Shown: piece after piece, positions 9,491 to 18,421 of the stretch
Position numbering within the stretch: position 1 is the first letter of the stretch
How the letters are laid out: each line of letters starts with the position of its first letter
Origin: Sinorhizobium sp. RAC02
GTDB lineage: Bacteria; Pseudomonadota; Alphaproteobacteria; Rhizobiales; Rhizobiaceae
Direction of reading: 5' to 3'
Length of the DNA: 64,000 nucleotides
Assembly: GCF_001713395.1 (NCBI RefSeq)
Contig: NZ_CP016452.1
Coordinates: 1,178,001 to 1,242,000 of the forward strand
Notes under the pieces: generated by a model
What the model saw: the letters and a program-made list of their open reading frames with translations, nothing else
Database searches by the model: none
Told to the model about the DNA's origin: nothing
Position numbers and translations under genes: made by a program

Positions 9491-9741
9491 ATGAGGCATA
9501 AACTTCTGGCAGGAGACACCGGCGGACGCTGCGTCATCCTTGCTCTCGACACGGGCGAAGAGGCCTTCAATGACATTTCGAATTTCGCGATGAAGGAGGG
9601 CGTGCCGGTGGCGGCTATTATGGCGATTGGCGCCTTCCGCGCCGCGACCCTAACCTTCTTCGAGTTCGACACACGAAACGGCAAGAGGATCCCCGTCGAA
9701 GTGCAGTCGGAAGAGTTGGCATGATCAGCCTCGGCGAACCT
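9491..9741 (+). pseudogene. Truncated DUF296 (PPC-domain) gene
   Basis: The frame begins MRHKLLAGDTGGRCVILALDTGEE, the standard start of PPC/DUF296 DNA-binding proteins (about 140 aa), and continues through AIMAIGAFRAATLTFFEFDTR. It stops after 77 codons. A +1 shift near position 9717 would continue with MISLGEPL, resembling the family's next strand (xxSLxGD), but homology then ends, so about the last 60 residues (the conserved HxHxxLG region) are missing. The break coincides with an IS5-type transposase remnant on the other strand. Most likely a dead gene cut by an old insertion or deletion. Confidence 0.65.
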
Positions 9742-9768
9742 CTGACGCCATTGCGCCAGAGGGAGCGG

Positions 9769-9885
9769 ACCGGCTCGGGCAGGCCACAAAAGCGCCCCAA
9801 TGAACTGACGATTGTCACTCCCGTTGCGTCGAGGGGCCGTTGGTTTCCCCAGACAAAGCGGATTCATGTTCACCCTTTGGCGCTT
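9769..9885 (-). mobile_element. IS5-family transposase N-terminal remnant
   Basis: On the minus strand the sequence reads LGKPTAPRRNGSDNRQFIGA followed by LLWPARAG. This matches the N-terminal signature of IS5-group transposases (PGKPxDPGRxGxDNRxFxxAxLWxARTGxPWRDLP) up to the WRDLP motif, after which it degenerates. No DDE residues and no terminal inverted repeats are visible, so only a short scar of the element remains. It adjoins the truncated DUF296 gene. Confidence 0.55.
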
Positions 9886-10171
9886 GCCGATACAAGATGA
9901 TCAACCCATAACTTGAATCATGATCCTCCGCTCCGCGTCAATCCTCGATCTCACCAAGACTCTGGTGGGTATAGCTGTTAATTCTTTACGCCATATGCTC
10001 CGGCTGGAAGCTGCTTATGCGTTTCTATTCTCACATGTGTTTCGCTCTTGGTAGGAGGTTCTTTTACAGCCAATTTTTCTAACGCTATAAGACACCAATC
10101 GATCCGACACTGAACCTCTATCTGGCATGAACCATGATCTGTCGAGAAAGAGAAAACGGGAGACGCACTAG
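9886..10171. other. AT-richer gene-free stretch
   Basis: No convincing coding frame, repeat or RNA gene. Base composition is clearly more AT-rich than the flanks, as in the orphan ORF that follows. GAGAAAACGGGAG near 10151-10163 could serve as the ribosome site of that ORF. Confidence 0.4.
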
Positions 10172-10390
10172 ATGGCATGGCTTCAATTGACGACAGAGGA
10201 CAACCGTCCAATATTGCTCGATTCTGAGAAGATACTTTTCGTGAAGCCGCATACTTTGGGTGCGCACGTCACCTTGACGATTGGCGCACCCAACAAAGAC
10301 GGGAATTTGGCGCTCAAGACAGCCACGGTGCAGGAAGATGTTATGTATATTGGCAAATTATTGAGGGCGTCCGTCTCAAAGATTAAATAG
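10172..10390 (+). CDS. Orphan small hypothetical protein (72 aa)
   Basis: A 72-residue protein starting MAWLQLTTEDNRPILLDSEK and ending LLRASVSKIK, with an alternating hydrophobic pattern that suggests a small beta sheet plus terminal helix. The L-T-T-x-D-x-R-P-I-L-L...I-x-F-V arrangement recalls FlbD-like short domains, but this is a weak resemblance. Codon use is less GC3-biased than in neighbouring genes, and it sits alone between decayed sequences, consistent with acquired DNA. A purine-rich stretch precedes the ATG. Function unknown. Confidence 0.5.
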   Translation: MAWLQLTTEDNRPILLDSEKILFVKPHTLGAHVTLTIGAPNKDGNLALKTATVQEDVMYIGKLLRASVSKIK

Positions 10391-11417
10391 GGTAACTGTG
10401 CAAATCCCGCGTCATACGCTCGTTGCTTTTCGCAACGCGCCTTGGATTGCCAGTCGCCGGTTTAGGATTGTAAAATCATTGCGGACCATGAAATGTGCTT
10501 GCGCGGTCTGATGGACTGAAGATGGTGCAGGCCATCGCGACTGCATCTAAAGCGTGTTGTAGCTTTCCTGATGCAGGGGCTCCAAATTCCCGAGATGTGA
10601 TTCCTTGCCGTGAACGAAGGACAACCGTCGGCAAGTGAATCGCAGATCGAAATCGATACGCCCCGAAGTCCGGAAACCCGTTACGCATTGTAACGTCATC
10701 TGCGTTTGAGGGTTCGCCGAGACCCGTACACTCTTGCCATCGGATTTGGGTAGCGTCTTGATTTTCAAGGTTGCCGGAACATCACCGATTTCGTGCTTCA
10801 GAGCGACGGGTCGGTGAGTGAGTATACAGGTGCTTGCCTGGCTATATTGTGTTGCTTTTATGTATAACGTACGCCGTGCGATGCAGTTTCGACAGGAAAT
10901 GAAAGGTGGCTCGGCATGTTTGAGCAGTTTCGGACGTTCGGAGGTGAAATTCCGCCTCGTTTCCGCTGCCGGCAGGATTGGTGGTGTTGCGTTAAAGTAG
11001 GCCCGAGCTGACGCTTGCCGGTCAAGAAATGAGTGAGGGCTTCGGTTATTCGGGTCCTGTAAAGGGTTAGATAGCGGTCGCTGCCCGCCCGATCCTCGGA
11101 CGCGGTTTTGTCGAAGTAGAGGTATAGACCTCCTTCTATTGATTGACCGCCACAGCGGCTCGACGAATACGTTGTTTCGCTGCCGCATTTGCCGTCCGTC
11201 GAGATGCAGCCCTTCAGCACCAATGAGCAGCACGCTTGCAGAACGGTGAGCTCGATTCGGGTAGGGCCGCAATCAATGAGGGCGTTCGACAAGACGGCCG
11301 TGACCGCGACCATGCCGGGTTTGCCGGGTCGCTCCGCGTCAGCCCCGAGGGTGACAGAGCGGAGATCGGGTAGGGTTTGTGCATGCTCGGCGTCGTCGTT
11401 CCACTAACCTCCCCCCC
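10391..11417. other. Gene-poor accessory stretch without an identifiable gene
   Basis: About 1 kb with no product I recognise. The minus strand has two overlapping frames (about 151 and 241 codons, 10547-11313); one contains cysteine-rich sequence such as LTVLQACCSLVLKGCISTDG and the other ends with TQMTLQCVTGF. Neither keeps a convincing frame, codon bias or ribosome site throughout, so they may be parts of a decayed exported protein or chance. The stretch leads into a decayed gspD remnant, so the whole interval looks like relic DNA. Confidence 0.35.
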
Positions 11418-11837
11418 AACGAACGCGTGAAGATCGACGTCACGGACACGTCTCTGGCGATGTCCTGAGGCAATTTCTCGGCGGAGCGTTTGGGATAAAC
11501 TACGTCGGTCCAGGCAATCTGCCGGGGGACAACGTTTCGCACTGGGCAGCCTGTTCCCAAGGGCCGCGTGCTTCAGATCGTTCGAGATATCCTTTCGCGC
11601 AATGGGCTCCCGGTGCGTTTTCCAGTGGCGTCTATCAGATTGGCAGCCAGGCTTAAATCGACGCCCTGCGGGGCCGGTACGGTTGTCTGCCGGGACGGCG
11701 AGGAGGTGACGCGGGTCGTCAGGCTCAGGAGCGCCAATGCCGCAGTGGCGCTGGCATCGCAGTTCGTGCCGGCTGTCGGGTGGTCATTGCGGCTCTCGCA
11801 CAATCTCCTATTTTGCGGCGGCGCGAAAATCGGGTGA
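11418..11837 (+). pseudogene. gspD: Degraded type II secretion secretin gene (gspD remnant)
   Basis: Read across at least four frame changes the plus strand gives NERVKIDVTDTSLAM, then LRQFLGGAFGINYV, then GQPVPKGRVLQIVRDILSRN, then SSGVYQIGSQA, then EEVTRVVRLRSANAA and SLRLSHNLLFCGGAKIG. In this order these match the N0-N1 domains of GspD-type secretins (bound-DNA-like N0 with ...LRxxLGxxxGLNYVVDP, the LxLLxxxLxxNGLxxV helix, GVYxI, then xxVxRLRNANAxxLA). The secretin ring domain is absent. No single frame covers it, so it is a pseudogene left from a lost secretion locus. Frame changes lie near 11467, 11523, 11620 and 11655. Confidence 0.65.
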
Positions 11838-11882
11838 AAGCCGCATTTTCGTCGGGAATTTCGAGAATTGGAAGGCAGCGCA

Positions 11883-12179
11883 ATGCTCAAGGTCATCGCA
11901 CAGGATTTCATTCGAGCCGAGGCTATCGGCATTGTGGCACCTCTCTATCGCGAGCTTGTGGAGCTCACCCGTCGGGAGCCGCTGTGCATTGGCTATGAGC
12001 TTTTTACGGACCAGAAGGACCCGGGCCACTTCATCTTCATCGAAACCTGGCCTGACCGTGCAGCGCTGGATATTCACTGCGCGACGGAGCACTTCCGCCG
12101 CCTTGTCCCTCAGATTGACGCCCACCAGCGGGAGAAGGGGACCTATATCCTGATGGACGCTTTTACCGCTGCGACCTGA
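11883..12179 (+). CDS. Antibiotic biosynthesis monooxygenase-domain protein (YgiN-like)
   Basis: A 98-residue ferredoxin-like ABM protein: MLKVIAQDFIRAEAIGIVAPLYRELVELTRREPLCIGYELF, then the E-T-W-x-D-x-x-A-L-D-x-H segment conserved in YgiN/putative quinol monooxygenases, ending RREK-type sequence and a short tail. Such proteins are cytoplasmic dimers without cofactor acting on quinols or related aromatics, but many have no known substrate. The ATG follows GGAAGGCAGCGCA; an in-frame ATG 15 nt upstream is less well placed. Convergent with recX 13 nt downstream. Confidence 0.82.
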   Translation: MLKVIAQDFIRAEAIGIVAPLYRELVELTRREPLCIGYELFTDQKDPGHFIFIETWPDRAALDIHCATEHFRRLVPQIDAHQREKGTYILMDAFTAAT

Positions 12180-12192
12180 GCCTTCCTTACCG

Positions 12193-12768
12193 TCAGAAGT
12201 GACGGCCCGCGTCCAGGGCTTCTTCGGCCTCCTCGATCGGCATCGACAGGATGGTTTTTCCGATGTCGAAACCGAACCCCGCCCTGGCGAAGGCGGAAAG
12301 CTCCTTGGCTTTCCGTTTGTCATCCAGGGGCACTTTGCGAAAAGGTCCGAAAGCGCGCTTGCGCGCAAGGACGATCGCTGCATAAAAATCGTCGATCTCG
12401 GCGACGGCCGCGGCTGCCGTATCCTTCGCAACGCCCTTTTGTGACAGCTTCTGCGACACCGCGCGCCGGGATTTGCCGCTGCGCATTCCGGAACGGCTGC
12501 TGGTCTCGGCATAGGTGCGGTCATCGAGGGCGCTGATGTCGTAACCGAATTTCACCGCCGAGTCGGCGAGCACCTTGACCTGGGCATCGGTAATGTCTTC
12601 GAACTTCTCGCGCGCCTTGCGCGAAATGGCGTCGAACAGCTGCTTTTCCGTATGCATGCTGCGTCCGAGGCGGTAGATCGCCGAATTGCGCGCCCACGAA
12701 AGCATGCGCGGAGACGGCGTGTCGGGTGGTGTCGTATCGTCCTGCACGTCTGAATCGGGTCCGGCCAT
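12193..12768 (-). CDS. recX: RecX-family regulatory protein
   Basis: A 191-residue all-helical protein with repeated three-helix units: RNSAIYRLGRSMHTEKQLFDAI, then KARExFEDITDAQVxxLADSAVKFGYIsDxxYA-like sequence, SRxMRSGKSRRAVSQKLSQKGV and a C-terminal repeat KRKAKELSAFARAGFGFDIGKTIL. This is the RecX pattern; RecX binds RecA filaments and limits recombinase activity. recA is not in the window, as is usual in rhizobia where recX is often unlinked. I use the ATG of MAGPDSDVQ; the open frame continues 72 nt further upstream without a good ribosome site. Confidence 0.8.
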   Translation of the reverse strand: MAGPDSDVQDDTTPPDTPSPRMLSWARNSAIYRLGRSMHTEKQLFDAISRKAREKFEDITDAQVKVLADSAVKFGYDISALDDRTYAETSSRSGMRSGKSRRAVSQKLSQKGVAKDTAAAAVAEIDDFYAAIVLARKRAFGPFRKVPLDDKRKAKELSAFARAGFGFDIGKTILSMPIEEAEEALDAGRHF

Positions 12769-12981
12769 TCGTCGCTGCGATCGCGTCTGTCCGCGTTGTG
12801 ATTTGCGGCAATGGTAGTCCGATCGCCCGGTGAAACACAAGGTTCGGACGACGACGTTGCGGTTCGTCTTTGCCCATCCCGCGGGTTGGTGTGTGTTTGA
12901 GGACTTGTCGCGGTGACAATGTGGTCGATCGCCTTCAAGATCGCCGGCGGGCTATATGATTTGCGGCAGGAGACCCACACA

Positions 12982-13872
12982 ATGACTCTTTTCAGCGGCC
13001 TTTCGGCCTTTTCCATCACTCCGACGGACACCGCAGGACGCGTCGATACGGCAACGCTTGCCCGCCTGCTCGAACGCATCGTTGTGGCTGGCGTCCATTC
13101 TATCGGCCTTCTAGGCAGTACGGGCGGGTATGCCTTTCTCTCGCGGGAGGAGCGACGTCGCGCGGTGGCCGCCGCGGTGGAGAGCGTCGGCGGCCGGGTT
13201 CCGCTCATCGTCGGCGTCGGCGCGTTGCGCACGGACGAAGCCGAGATTCTGGCGCACGACGCCAGCAAGGCCGGCGCGGACGGGCTACTGCTGGCGCCCA
13301 TGTCCTATACGCCGCTTACGGAAGAAGAAGTTTTCCAGCACATGTCCGCCGTCGCGACGGCGGGCGGCCTGCCGCTCTGCATCTACAACAATCCCGGCAC
13401 CACGCGTTTCGTCTTCAGCGACGATCTGATCGTGCGGCTTGCCGAGGTGCCGAACATCGCCGCCATCAAGATGCCGTTGTCGGCCGATGGCGATTTTCGT
13501 GGCGAGCTCGTCCGGCTGCGCGCGCGGCTGCCGGCGGATTTCGCCATTGGCTACAGCGGCGATTGGGGTGCGGCGGGCTCGCTGCTTTCGGGTGGCGATG
13601 CCTGGTACAGTGTTGTCGCCGGCCTCCTGCCGGCCGAAGCGCTGGCGCTCACGCAGGCGGCTATGGCCGGCGACGGGGCGGAAGCCGAGCGGCTCGACCG
13701 GGCGTTCCAGCCGCTCTGGAGCCTGTTCAAGGAATTCGGCAGTTTCCGCGTGATGTATGCCATCGCGGAACTCCTCGACCTCTGCCGGGTCGACCCGCCA
13801 CGACCCGTCCTGCCCTTGCAGCCCGACGACGTCGCACGGGTAAGAGCAGCGGTTGATCACCTTCGGATGTGA
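12982..13872 (+). CDS. DapA-family dihydrodipicolinate synthase-like lyase
   Basis: A 296-residue TIM-barrel protein of the DHDPS/NAL superfamily. The LGSTGGYAFLSREERRR segment corresponds to the family's GTTGExxxLxxeE, the catalytic tyrosine lies in LPLCIYNNPGTT, and the Schiff-base lysine is in NIAAIKMP. The usual second Thr of the TT pair is replaced (STGGY), which argues against canonical DapA and for an aldolase or lyase with another acceptor. GCAGGAGACCC precedes the ATG. Single gene; the partial gene at the window start belongs to the same superfamily but is not close in sequence. Confidence 0.85.
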   Translation: MTLFSGLSAFSITPTDTAGRVDTATLARLLERIVVAGVHSIGLLGSTGGYAFLSREERRRAVAAAVESVGGRVPLIVGVGALRTDEAEILAHDASKAGADGLLLAPMSYTPLTEEEVFQHMSAVATAGGLPLCIYNNPGTTRFVFSDDLIVRLAEVPNIAAIKMPLSADGDFRGELVRLRARLPADFAIGYSGDWGAAGSLLSGGDAWYSVVAGLLPAEALALTQAAMAGDGAEAERLDRAFQPLWSLFKEFGSFRVMYAIAELLDLCRVDPPRPVLPLQPDDVARVRAAVDHLRM

Positions 13873-14261
13873 CGTTCAGGTAAGCGTTGTCACTGTTGGT
13901 GTGGCTCCGGCTACAGAAAAGACCAACGGACAAGCAACAAAAAAGAGCATTTTCGCGATGGTAGTAAACCGTGGGTATATTTACGAAACTTATGCTCGTC
14001 TTTGCATAATTTCTTGATGGCAAAGTACTTACGGTTGAAAATTAGCAGGAATATTGAGATTTTCCGGAATCATGGTTGGAGCGTGCAGTAAAAATCGCCG
14101 ATGATGGCGGGATTAGCGATTCCATAACCAATTTAAAGTACCTGTTCATAGTATTCCGGCGATGCGGTCGGATATTGCACTCATGTGCGGCATGACTTCA
14201 TGACGTCAGAAATGAGTTCGGCGCGGCAGAAGAGGCATGTCCACGCCAGGAAATGTCCATC
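13873..14261. other. AT-rich intergenic region upstream of the chemoreceptor gene
   Basis: Nearly 400 bp without a plausible gene. It is much more AT-rich than the surroundings, with A-runs after 13935, and presumably holds the chemoreceptor promoter, but I cannot assign a specific sigma-factor site with confidence. Confidence 0.4.
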
Positions 14262-16286
14262 ATGAGAATCAAGACGCAGTTCATCGTCCTCGCATCGGCA
14301 ACGGGCGTCGCGATCGCGGGGCTTGTCGGCAGCCTGTGGGGTTATGCCGGCGCGGCCGGCGACGTCACCAGCGCCTATGACCAGAAATACAAATCCTATC
14401 TGCTGGCCGACGGCTTCCGTCAGTCTTCCGACGATCTGACCCGCCTTGTGCGAACCTATGCCGAGACGGGTGATCCGTCGTTCAAGGACCAGTACAACGC
14501 CGTCATCGAGATCCGCAACGGAACGCGCCCGCGCCCGCAGGATTATCACCGGATCTACTGGGATTTCGTTGCAGGTGGCGAAGCCAAGCCCCGCCCTGAC
14601 GATGCTGCCGTTTCCATGCACGACCTGATGAAACAGGCCGGCTTCACCGATGAGGAATTCGCCCTGCTGGACGAAGCCAGCAAGCGTTCCGATGCACTGG
14701 TCAAGATCGAGACCGAGGCGATGGCCCTCGTGGACAATATCGCTACGCTCGGCCCCGAGGCCAAGGCGAAGGCAACGGCGATGTTGAATTCGCCCGACTA
14801 CCACGCCTTCAAGGCGCAGATCATGAAGCCTGTCGACAGCTTCTTCGTGAAGCTGGAGCAGCGCACCCAGGGCGCCGTCGACGAGGCGAACGTGCGCGCC
14901 TCGTTCTACTGGACCCTCATCACCATCGCCATGTCCGCGCTTGTGCTGATGCTCGCCATCGTCGGCATCGTCACCTTCAAGCGCATCATTGGCGGGATGG
15001 ATACGCTGCGCAAGTCGATGGGACTGGTCGCAAACGGGGAGCTCGACACGCAAATCGGCCTTGCGAAGAACGACGACGAAATCGGCGACATGGGCAAGGC
15101 GCTTGAGGTCTTCCGCCAGGGCGCCATTGCCAATCGGCGGCTGGAACAGGAAGCCGAAGAGAGCCGCAAGCGGGCGGAAGCCGAACGCATCACCGTGCAG
15201 GAAAAGGCCGAGGCCGATGCGGCCGAGCGGCTGCGTGTTGCGACCTCCGGTCTTGCCGCTGGCCTGAAGCGCCTGGCAGGCGGCGATCTTGCCTTCCAGC
15301 TCAACGAGGCCTTCGCGCAGGATTTCGAGGCGCTGAGGCACGATTTCAACCGGTCAGTCGGCCAGCTCGGCACGACACTTGGGGAGATTTCCGGCTCCAT
15401 CGCGACGCTCGACAGCGGCACGCGCGAGATTGCCAGCGGTACGGACGATCTTTCCAAACGTACCGAGCAGCAGGCGGCCTCGCTGGAGGAAACGGCGGCA
15501 GCGCTCGATGAAATCACCGTCAACGTGGCGAATTCATCGAAGCGTACCGAGGAGGCGAAGAATGTCGCAAGCCGCGCGAACCATTCGGCCGCCGAATCCG
15601 CCGAGGTGGTTTCCCACGCGGAAGAAGCGATGCGCAAGATCGAGGAAAGCTCGCAGCAGATTTCCAACATCATCGGCGTCATCGACGAAATCGCCTTCCA
15701 GACCAATCTTCTCGCGCTGAATGCCGGCGTGGAAGCCGCGCGTGCGGGCGATGCCGGCAAGGGCTTTGCCGTCGTTGCACAGGAAGTGCGCGAGCTTGCC
15801 CAGCGCTCCGCCCAGGCGGCCAAGGAGATCAAGGGGCTGATCCACAATTCCTCTACCGAAGTCGGGAACGGCGTGAGGCTTGTGCGGGATGCCGGTACGG
15901 CGCTGAAGACCATCAGCGCCTTCATCGTCGAGATCAATGCGCATATGGAATCGATCGCGACCTCGGCGAAGGAACAGTCCGTCGGGCTGGCCGAAGTCAA
16001 CATTGCGGTCAACGCCATGGACCAGACGACACAGCAGAATGCCGCAATGGTGGAGCAGTCGAACGCAGCCTCCAACACGCTTGCCAACGAGGCGGTCCGC
16101 CTGCGGGAACTCGTCAGCCAGTTCCGTGTAGAGGGTGCCACATCGCCCCAGGCCGGTTCGGTCCGGTCTGCCCGTCCCGCGGATGCCGCCTACGCCTCTC
16201 CCGCCCGCGCCCTTGGCCGCAAGGTCGCCTCCGCCTTCAACGGCAACGCGGCCCTTGCCGCGAAGAACGACTGGGAGGAATTCTGA
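14262..16286 (+). CDS. Methyl-accepting chemotaxis protein
   Basis: A 674-residue inner-membrane chemoreceptor. First membrane helix at residues 8-28, a periplasmic sensor of about 190 residues, second helix near 215-240, a HAMP-like linker ([19 protein letters not shown]), a second HAMP-like element near 335-360, and the cytoplasmic signalling domain with the hairpin tip [20 protein letters not shown], which contacts CheA/CheW. The protein ends DWEEF, an xWxxF pentapeptide that tethers CheR/CheB for adaptation. AGGAAATG lies 6-8 nt before the ATG used; another ATG is 9 nt upstream. The ligand is not evident. A strong terminator follows. Confidence 0.9.
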   Translation: MRIKTQFIVLASATGVAIAGLVGSLWGYAGAAGDVTSAYDQKYKSYLLADGFRQSSDDLTRLVRTYAETGDPSFKDQYNAVIEIRNGTRPRPQDYHRIYWDFVAGGEAKPRPDDAAVSMHDLMKQAGFTDEEFALLDEASKRSDALVKIETEAMALVDNIATLGPEAKAKATAMLNSPDYHAFKAQIMKPVDSFFVKLEQRTQGAVDEANVRASFYWTLITIAMSALVLMLAIVGIVTFKRIIGGMDTLRKSMGLVANGELDTQIGLAKNDDEIGDMGKALEVFRQGAIANRRLEQEAEESRKRAEAERITVQEKAEADAAERLRVATSGLAAGLKRLAGGDLAFQLNEAFAQDFEALRHDFNRSVGQLGTTLGEISGSIATLDSGTREIASGTDDLSKRTEQQAASLEETAAALDEITVNVANSSKRTEEAKNVASRANHSAAESAEVVSHAEEAMRKIEESSQQISNIIGVIDEIAFQTNLLALNAGVEAARAGDAGKGFAVVAQEVRELAQRSAQAAKEIKGLIHNSSTEVGNGVRLVRDAGTALKTISAFIVEINAHMESIATSAKEQSVGLAEVNIAVNAMDQTTQQNAAMVEQSNAASNTLANEAVRLRELVSQFRVEGATSPQAGSVRSARPADAAYASPARALGRKVASAFNGNAALAAKNDWEEF

Positions 16287-16331
16287 GGCGAAAATCCTTT
16301 CCTTCGGGAAACGGCAGGTTCTTGAAAGAAG

Positions 16332-16365
16332 AACCCACCCGCGTCATTCGCGGGTGGGTTTTTTT
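16332..16365 (+). terminator. Intrinsic terminator of the chemoreceptor gene
   Basis: A perfect 12-bp stem (AACCCACCCGCG and complement) with loop TCATT, followed by seven T residues. It also separates the receptor from the convergent LysR gene. Confidence 0.9.
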
Positions 16366-16384
16366 GCATGTGTTGACGCGAGCG

Positions 16385-17290
16385 TCAGACGATCCCCTCT
16401 TCCCAATAGGGTGGGTCGCCGAAGGCCGCCTTGAGGTGGTCCGCCAGGGCGCGCAACTTGGCGGGTGGCCGGCGGCCTTCCGGATGGGCGAGGTAGATGA
16501 ATTCCGGCGTGGGGCGGACGCCAACATCGACCACCGTCAGGTTTCCTGCCCGAATATCCGGCCCGGCGATGAAGAGAGGGAGCAGGGCGATGCCAAGGCC
16601 GGCAATCGCCGCATCCCTCAGCATTTCGCCGTTGTTGACCCGAAGTCCCACATGTGCGCGAATGATCTCGACCCCGGTGGGGGTAGCGAAGCGCCAGTCC
16701 GCAATACCCCTGTTCGTGTAGAAAATGCCTTTGTGCGCGTCGAGCTCGTCTGTCGTGGCCGGCATGCCGTGACGGGCGAGGTAATCGTTCGAGGCTACGA
16801 GCATGCGGCGGCTGGGCGCGAGGCGCCACACCATCAGCCGGGAGTCCTCGATCACCCCGTGGCGCACCACCCCGTCATAGACGCCGGAGGCGATATCGAC
16901 ACGGCGGTCGTCGACATCGAGCGACATCTCGATCTTGGGATTGGCGGCAAGGAATGGATACAGTGCCGGCCCCAGATGCAGCCGGCCGAAGGTGACGGGT
17001 GCGGAAATGCGCATCGGGCCAGCGAGGGTCCCGCGCCGCTCGGCAAGATCCGTCGCCGCTTCCGCCACTTCGCGCAGGATCCGCCTGGCGCGTTCGAGAA
17101 AGGCGGCGCCGTCCTCCGTCACCGACATGCGGCGGGTCGTTCGGTGGAGCAGCGTCGCGCCGAGGCTGCGCTCCAGTTCAACCAGCCGCTCGCTCACCAC
17201 CGACTTCGACAGCCGTAATGTCCGCGCCGCCTCGCTGATGGAGCCCGCTTCGGCAACCGCCACAAAACTTGTTATGCCGTCGAGTTTCAT
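16385..17290 (-). CDS. LysR-family transcriptional regulator
   Basis: A 301-residue LysR regulator: N-terminal winged helix (residues 1-60; FVAVAEAGSISEAARTLRLSKSVVSERLVELE) and a periplasmic-binding-like effector domain (about 90-295) with GPMRISAPVTFGRLHL, characteristic of the AaeR/DsdC-like branch that often governs adjacent oxidoreductases. It is divergent from an SDR gene across 109 bp, so autoregulation and control of the SDR are expected. The effector is unknown. Confidence 0.88.
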   Translation of the reverse strand: MKLDGITSFVAVAEAGSISEAARTLRLSKSVVSERLVELERSLGATLLHRTTRRMSVTEDGAAFLERARRILREVAEAATDLAERRGTLAGPMRISAPVTFGRLHLGPALYPFLAANPKIEMSLDVDDRRVDIASGVYDGVVRHGVIEDSRLMVWRLAPSRRMLVASNDYLARHGMPATTDELDAHKGIFYTNRGIADWRFATPTGVEIIRAHVGLRVNNGEMLRDAAIAGLGIALLPLFIAGPDIRAGNLTVVDVGVRPTPEFIYLAHPEGRRPPAKLRALADHLKAAFGDPPYWEEGIV

Positions 17291-17314
17291 TGTTCGGCTT
17301 TTCCGGAAGATAGG

Positions 17315-17339
17315 TTCTCATTCTGCATTGTAGTGCGAA
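17315..17339. promoter_or_regulatory. Possible LysR operator between the LysR and SDR genes
   Basis: TTCTCA and TGCGAA are near-complementary half sites (5 of 6) separated by 13 nt in the short divergent promoter, with a T-N11-A core inside. This is the usual geometry of a LysR recognition site; assignment rests on position and symmetry. Confidence 0.35.
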
Positions 17340-17399
17340 CGTTCGGCCTGCGCCATAGTCCGCTTCAACAACCCAACCCCAACGACAAGGAACACCACC

Positions 17400-18149
17400 A
17401 TGGACAGGCTCAAAGGCAAACGCGCACTCATCACCGGCGGCACCAGCGGCATCGGCCTGGAGACGGCGCGTCAGTTTCTCGCTGAAGGCGCGCGTGTCGC
17501 CGTCACCGGCACCAATCCGGAGACATTGGAGGCCGCGCGCAAGGAACTCGGCGACGGCGTGCTGGTCATCAAGTCCGATGCCGCCGATGTCATCGGCCAG
17601 AAACAGGTGGCGACAGCCATCGAGGAGGCCTTCGGTGGCCTCGACATCCTCTTCGTCAACGCCGGCATTGCCCTGTTGAAGCCGCTCGATGCCTGGGATG
17701 AGGCGGGCTTCGACCGCGTCTTCGACATTAATGTCAAAGGCCCGTATTTCCTGATCCAGGCACTTCTGCCGATCCTCGCCAACCCCGCGTCGATCGTGTT
17801 GAATACCTCGGTCAATGCCCATATCGGCATGCCCAACTCCAGCGTCTACGGGGCCTCGAAGGCGGCGCTGCAATCGCTCATCCGCACGCTGTCGGGCGAA
17901 TTGATCAGCCGCGGCATCCGCGTCAATGCGGTCTCGCCGGGACCTGTCTCGACGCCGCTCTACGGCAAACTCGGCTTCAGCGAGACGGACTTGAAGACCG
18001 TCGCCGAAAACATCAAGGGTCTCGTTCCGGCCGGCCGGTTCGGCACGCCGTCCGAAATCGCCAAGACCGTGGTCTTCCTCGCATCCGACGAGGCGGCCTA
18101 CACCGTCGGCAGCGAGATCATGATCGATGGCGGCATGGGCACGCTGTAG
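17400..18149 (+). CDS. Short-chain dehydrogenase/reductase (classical SDR)
   Basis: A 249-residue classical SDR: cofactor motif TGGTSGIG near residues 12-19, NAG at the end of strand 4 (LFVNAGIA), active-site Tyr and Lys in SVYGASK, and the C-terminal SDEAAYTVGSEIMIDGGMG. The cofactor-binding loop after strand 2 reads VTGTNPETL, which favours NADP(H). This subgroup is commonly encoded beside a divergent LysR regulator. It probably reduces small carbonyl compounds; substrate unknown. AAGGAACACCACC precedes the ATG. Confidence 0.88.
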   Translation: MDRLKGKRALITGGTSGIGLETARQFLAEGARVAVTGTNPETLEAARKELGDGVLVIKSDAADVIGQKQVATAIEEAFGGLDILFVNAGIALLKPLDAWDEAGFDRVFDINVKGPYFLIQALLPILANPASIVLNTSVNAHIGMPNSSVYGASKAALQSLIRTLSGELISRGIRVNAVSPGPVSTPLYGKLGFSETDLKTVAENIKGLVPAGRFGTPSEIAKTVVFLASDEAAYTVGSEIMIDGGMGTL

Positions 18150-18421
18150 GCGGGTCAGGCCAGCATGCCGATGGCAGGCAGTTTCATTCGCTTACCATCG
18201 GCACAATGCGGGCTTGCGCGGCCAGTCAACATGATGAAATAATTGGATGGCGGTCGCGCAGGGGAGGCGTGATGGCTTTTAGAATTCTACCCAAAAGAGC
18301 TGAAACAAAACCCCCTGCGCCAACGTAACATCGACGTCGCATATCCATGACACGTTCATGAAGTCGTCGGACCATCTTCCGCCCGGCTTCGCAGGTTGCA
18401 GGTGGGGAGGTTTCGAAAGCC

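Noticed and set aside
10547..11313. Overlapping minus-strand frames as a secreted cysteine-rich protein
   Set aside because: Neither frame has consistent codon bias, a clear signal peptide or a ribosome site; kept only as a comment on the gene-poor stretch.
14906..16141. Ser/Ala-rich minus-strand frame opposite the chemoreceptor
   Set aside because: Complement of the coiled-coil signalling domain; no motif and no promoter.
18150..18421. Possible small gene between the SDR and MscS genes
   Set aside because: Frames are short and lack start/ribosome-site pairs; ordinary promoter region.
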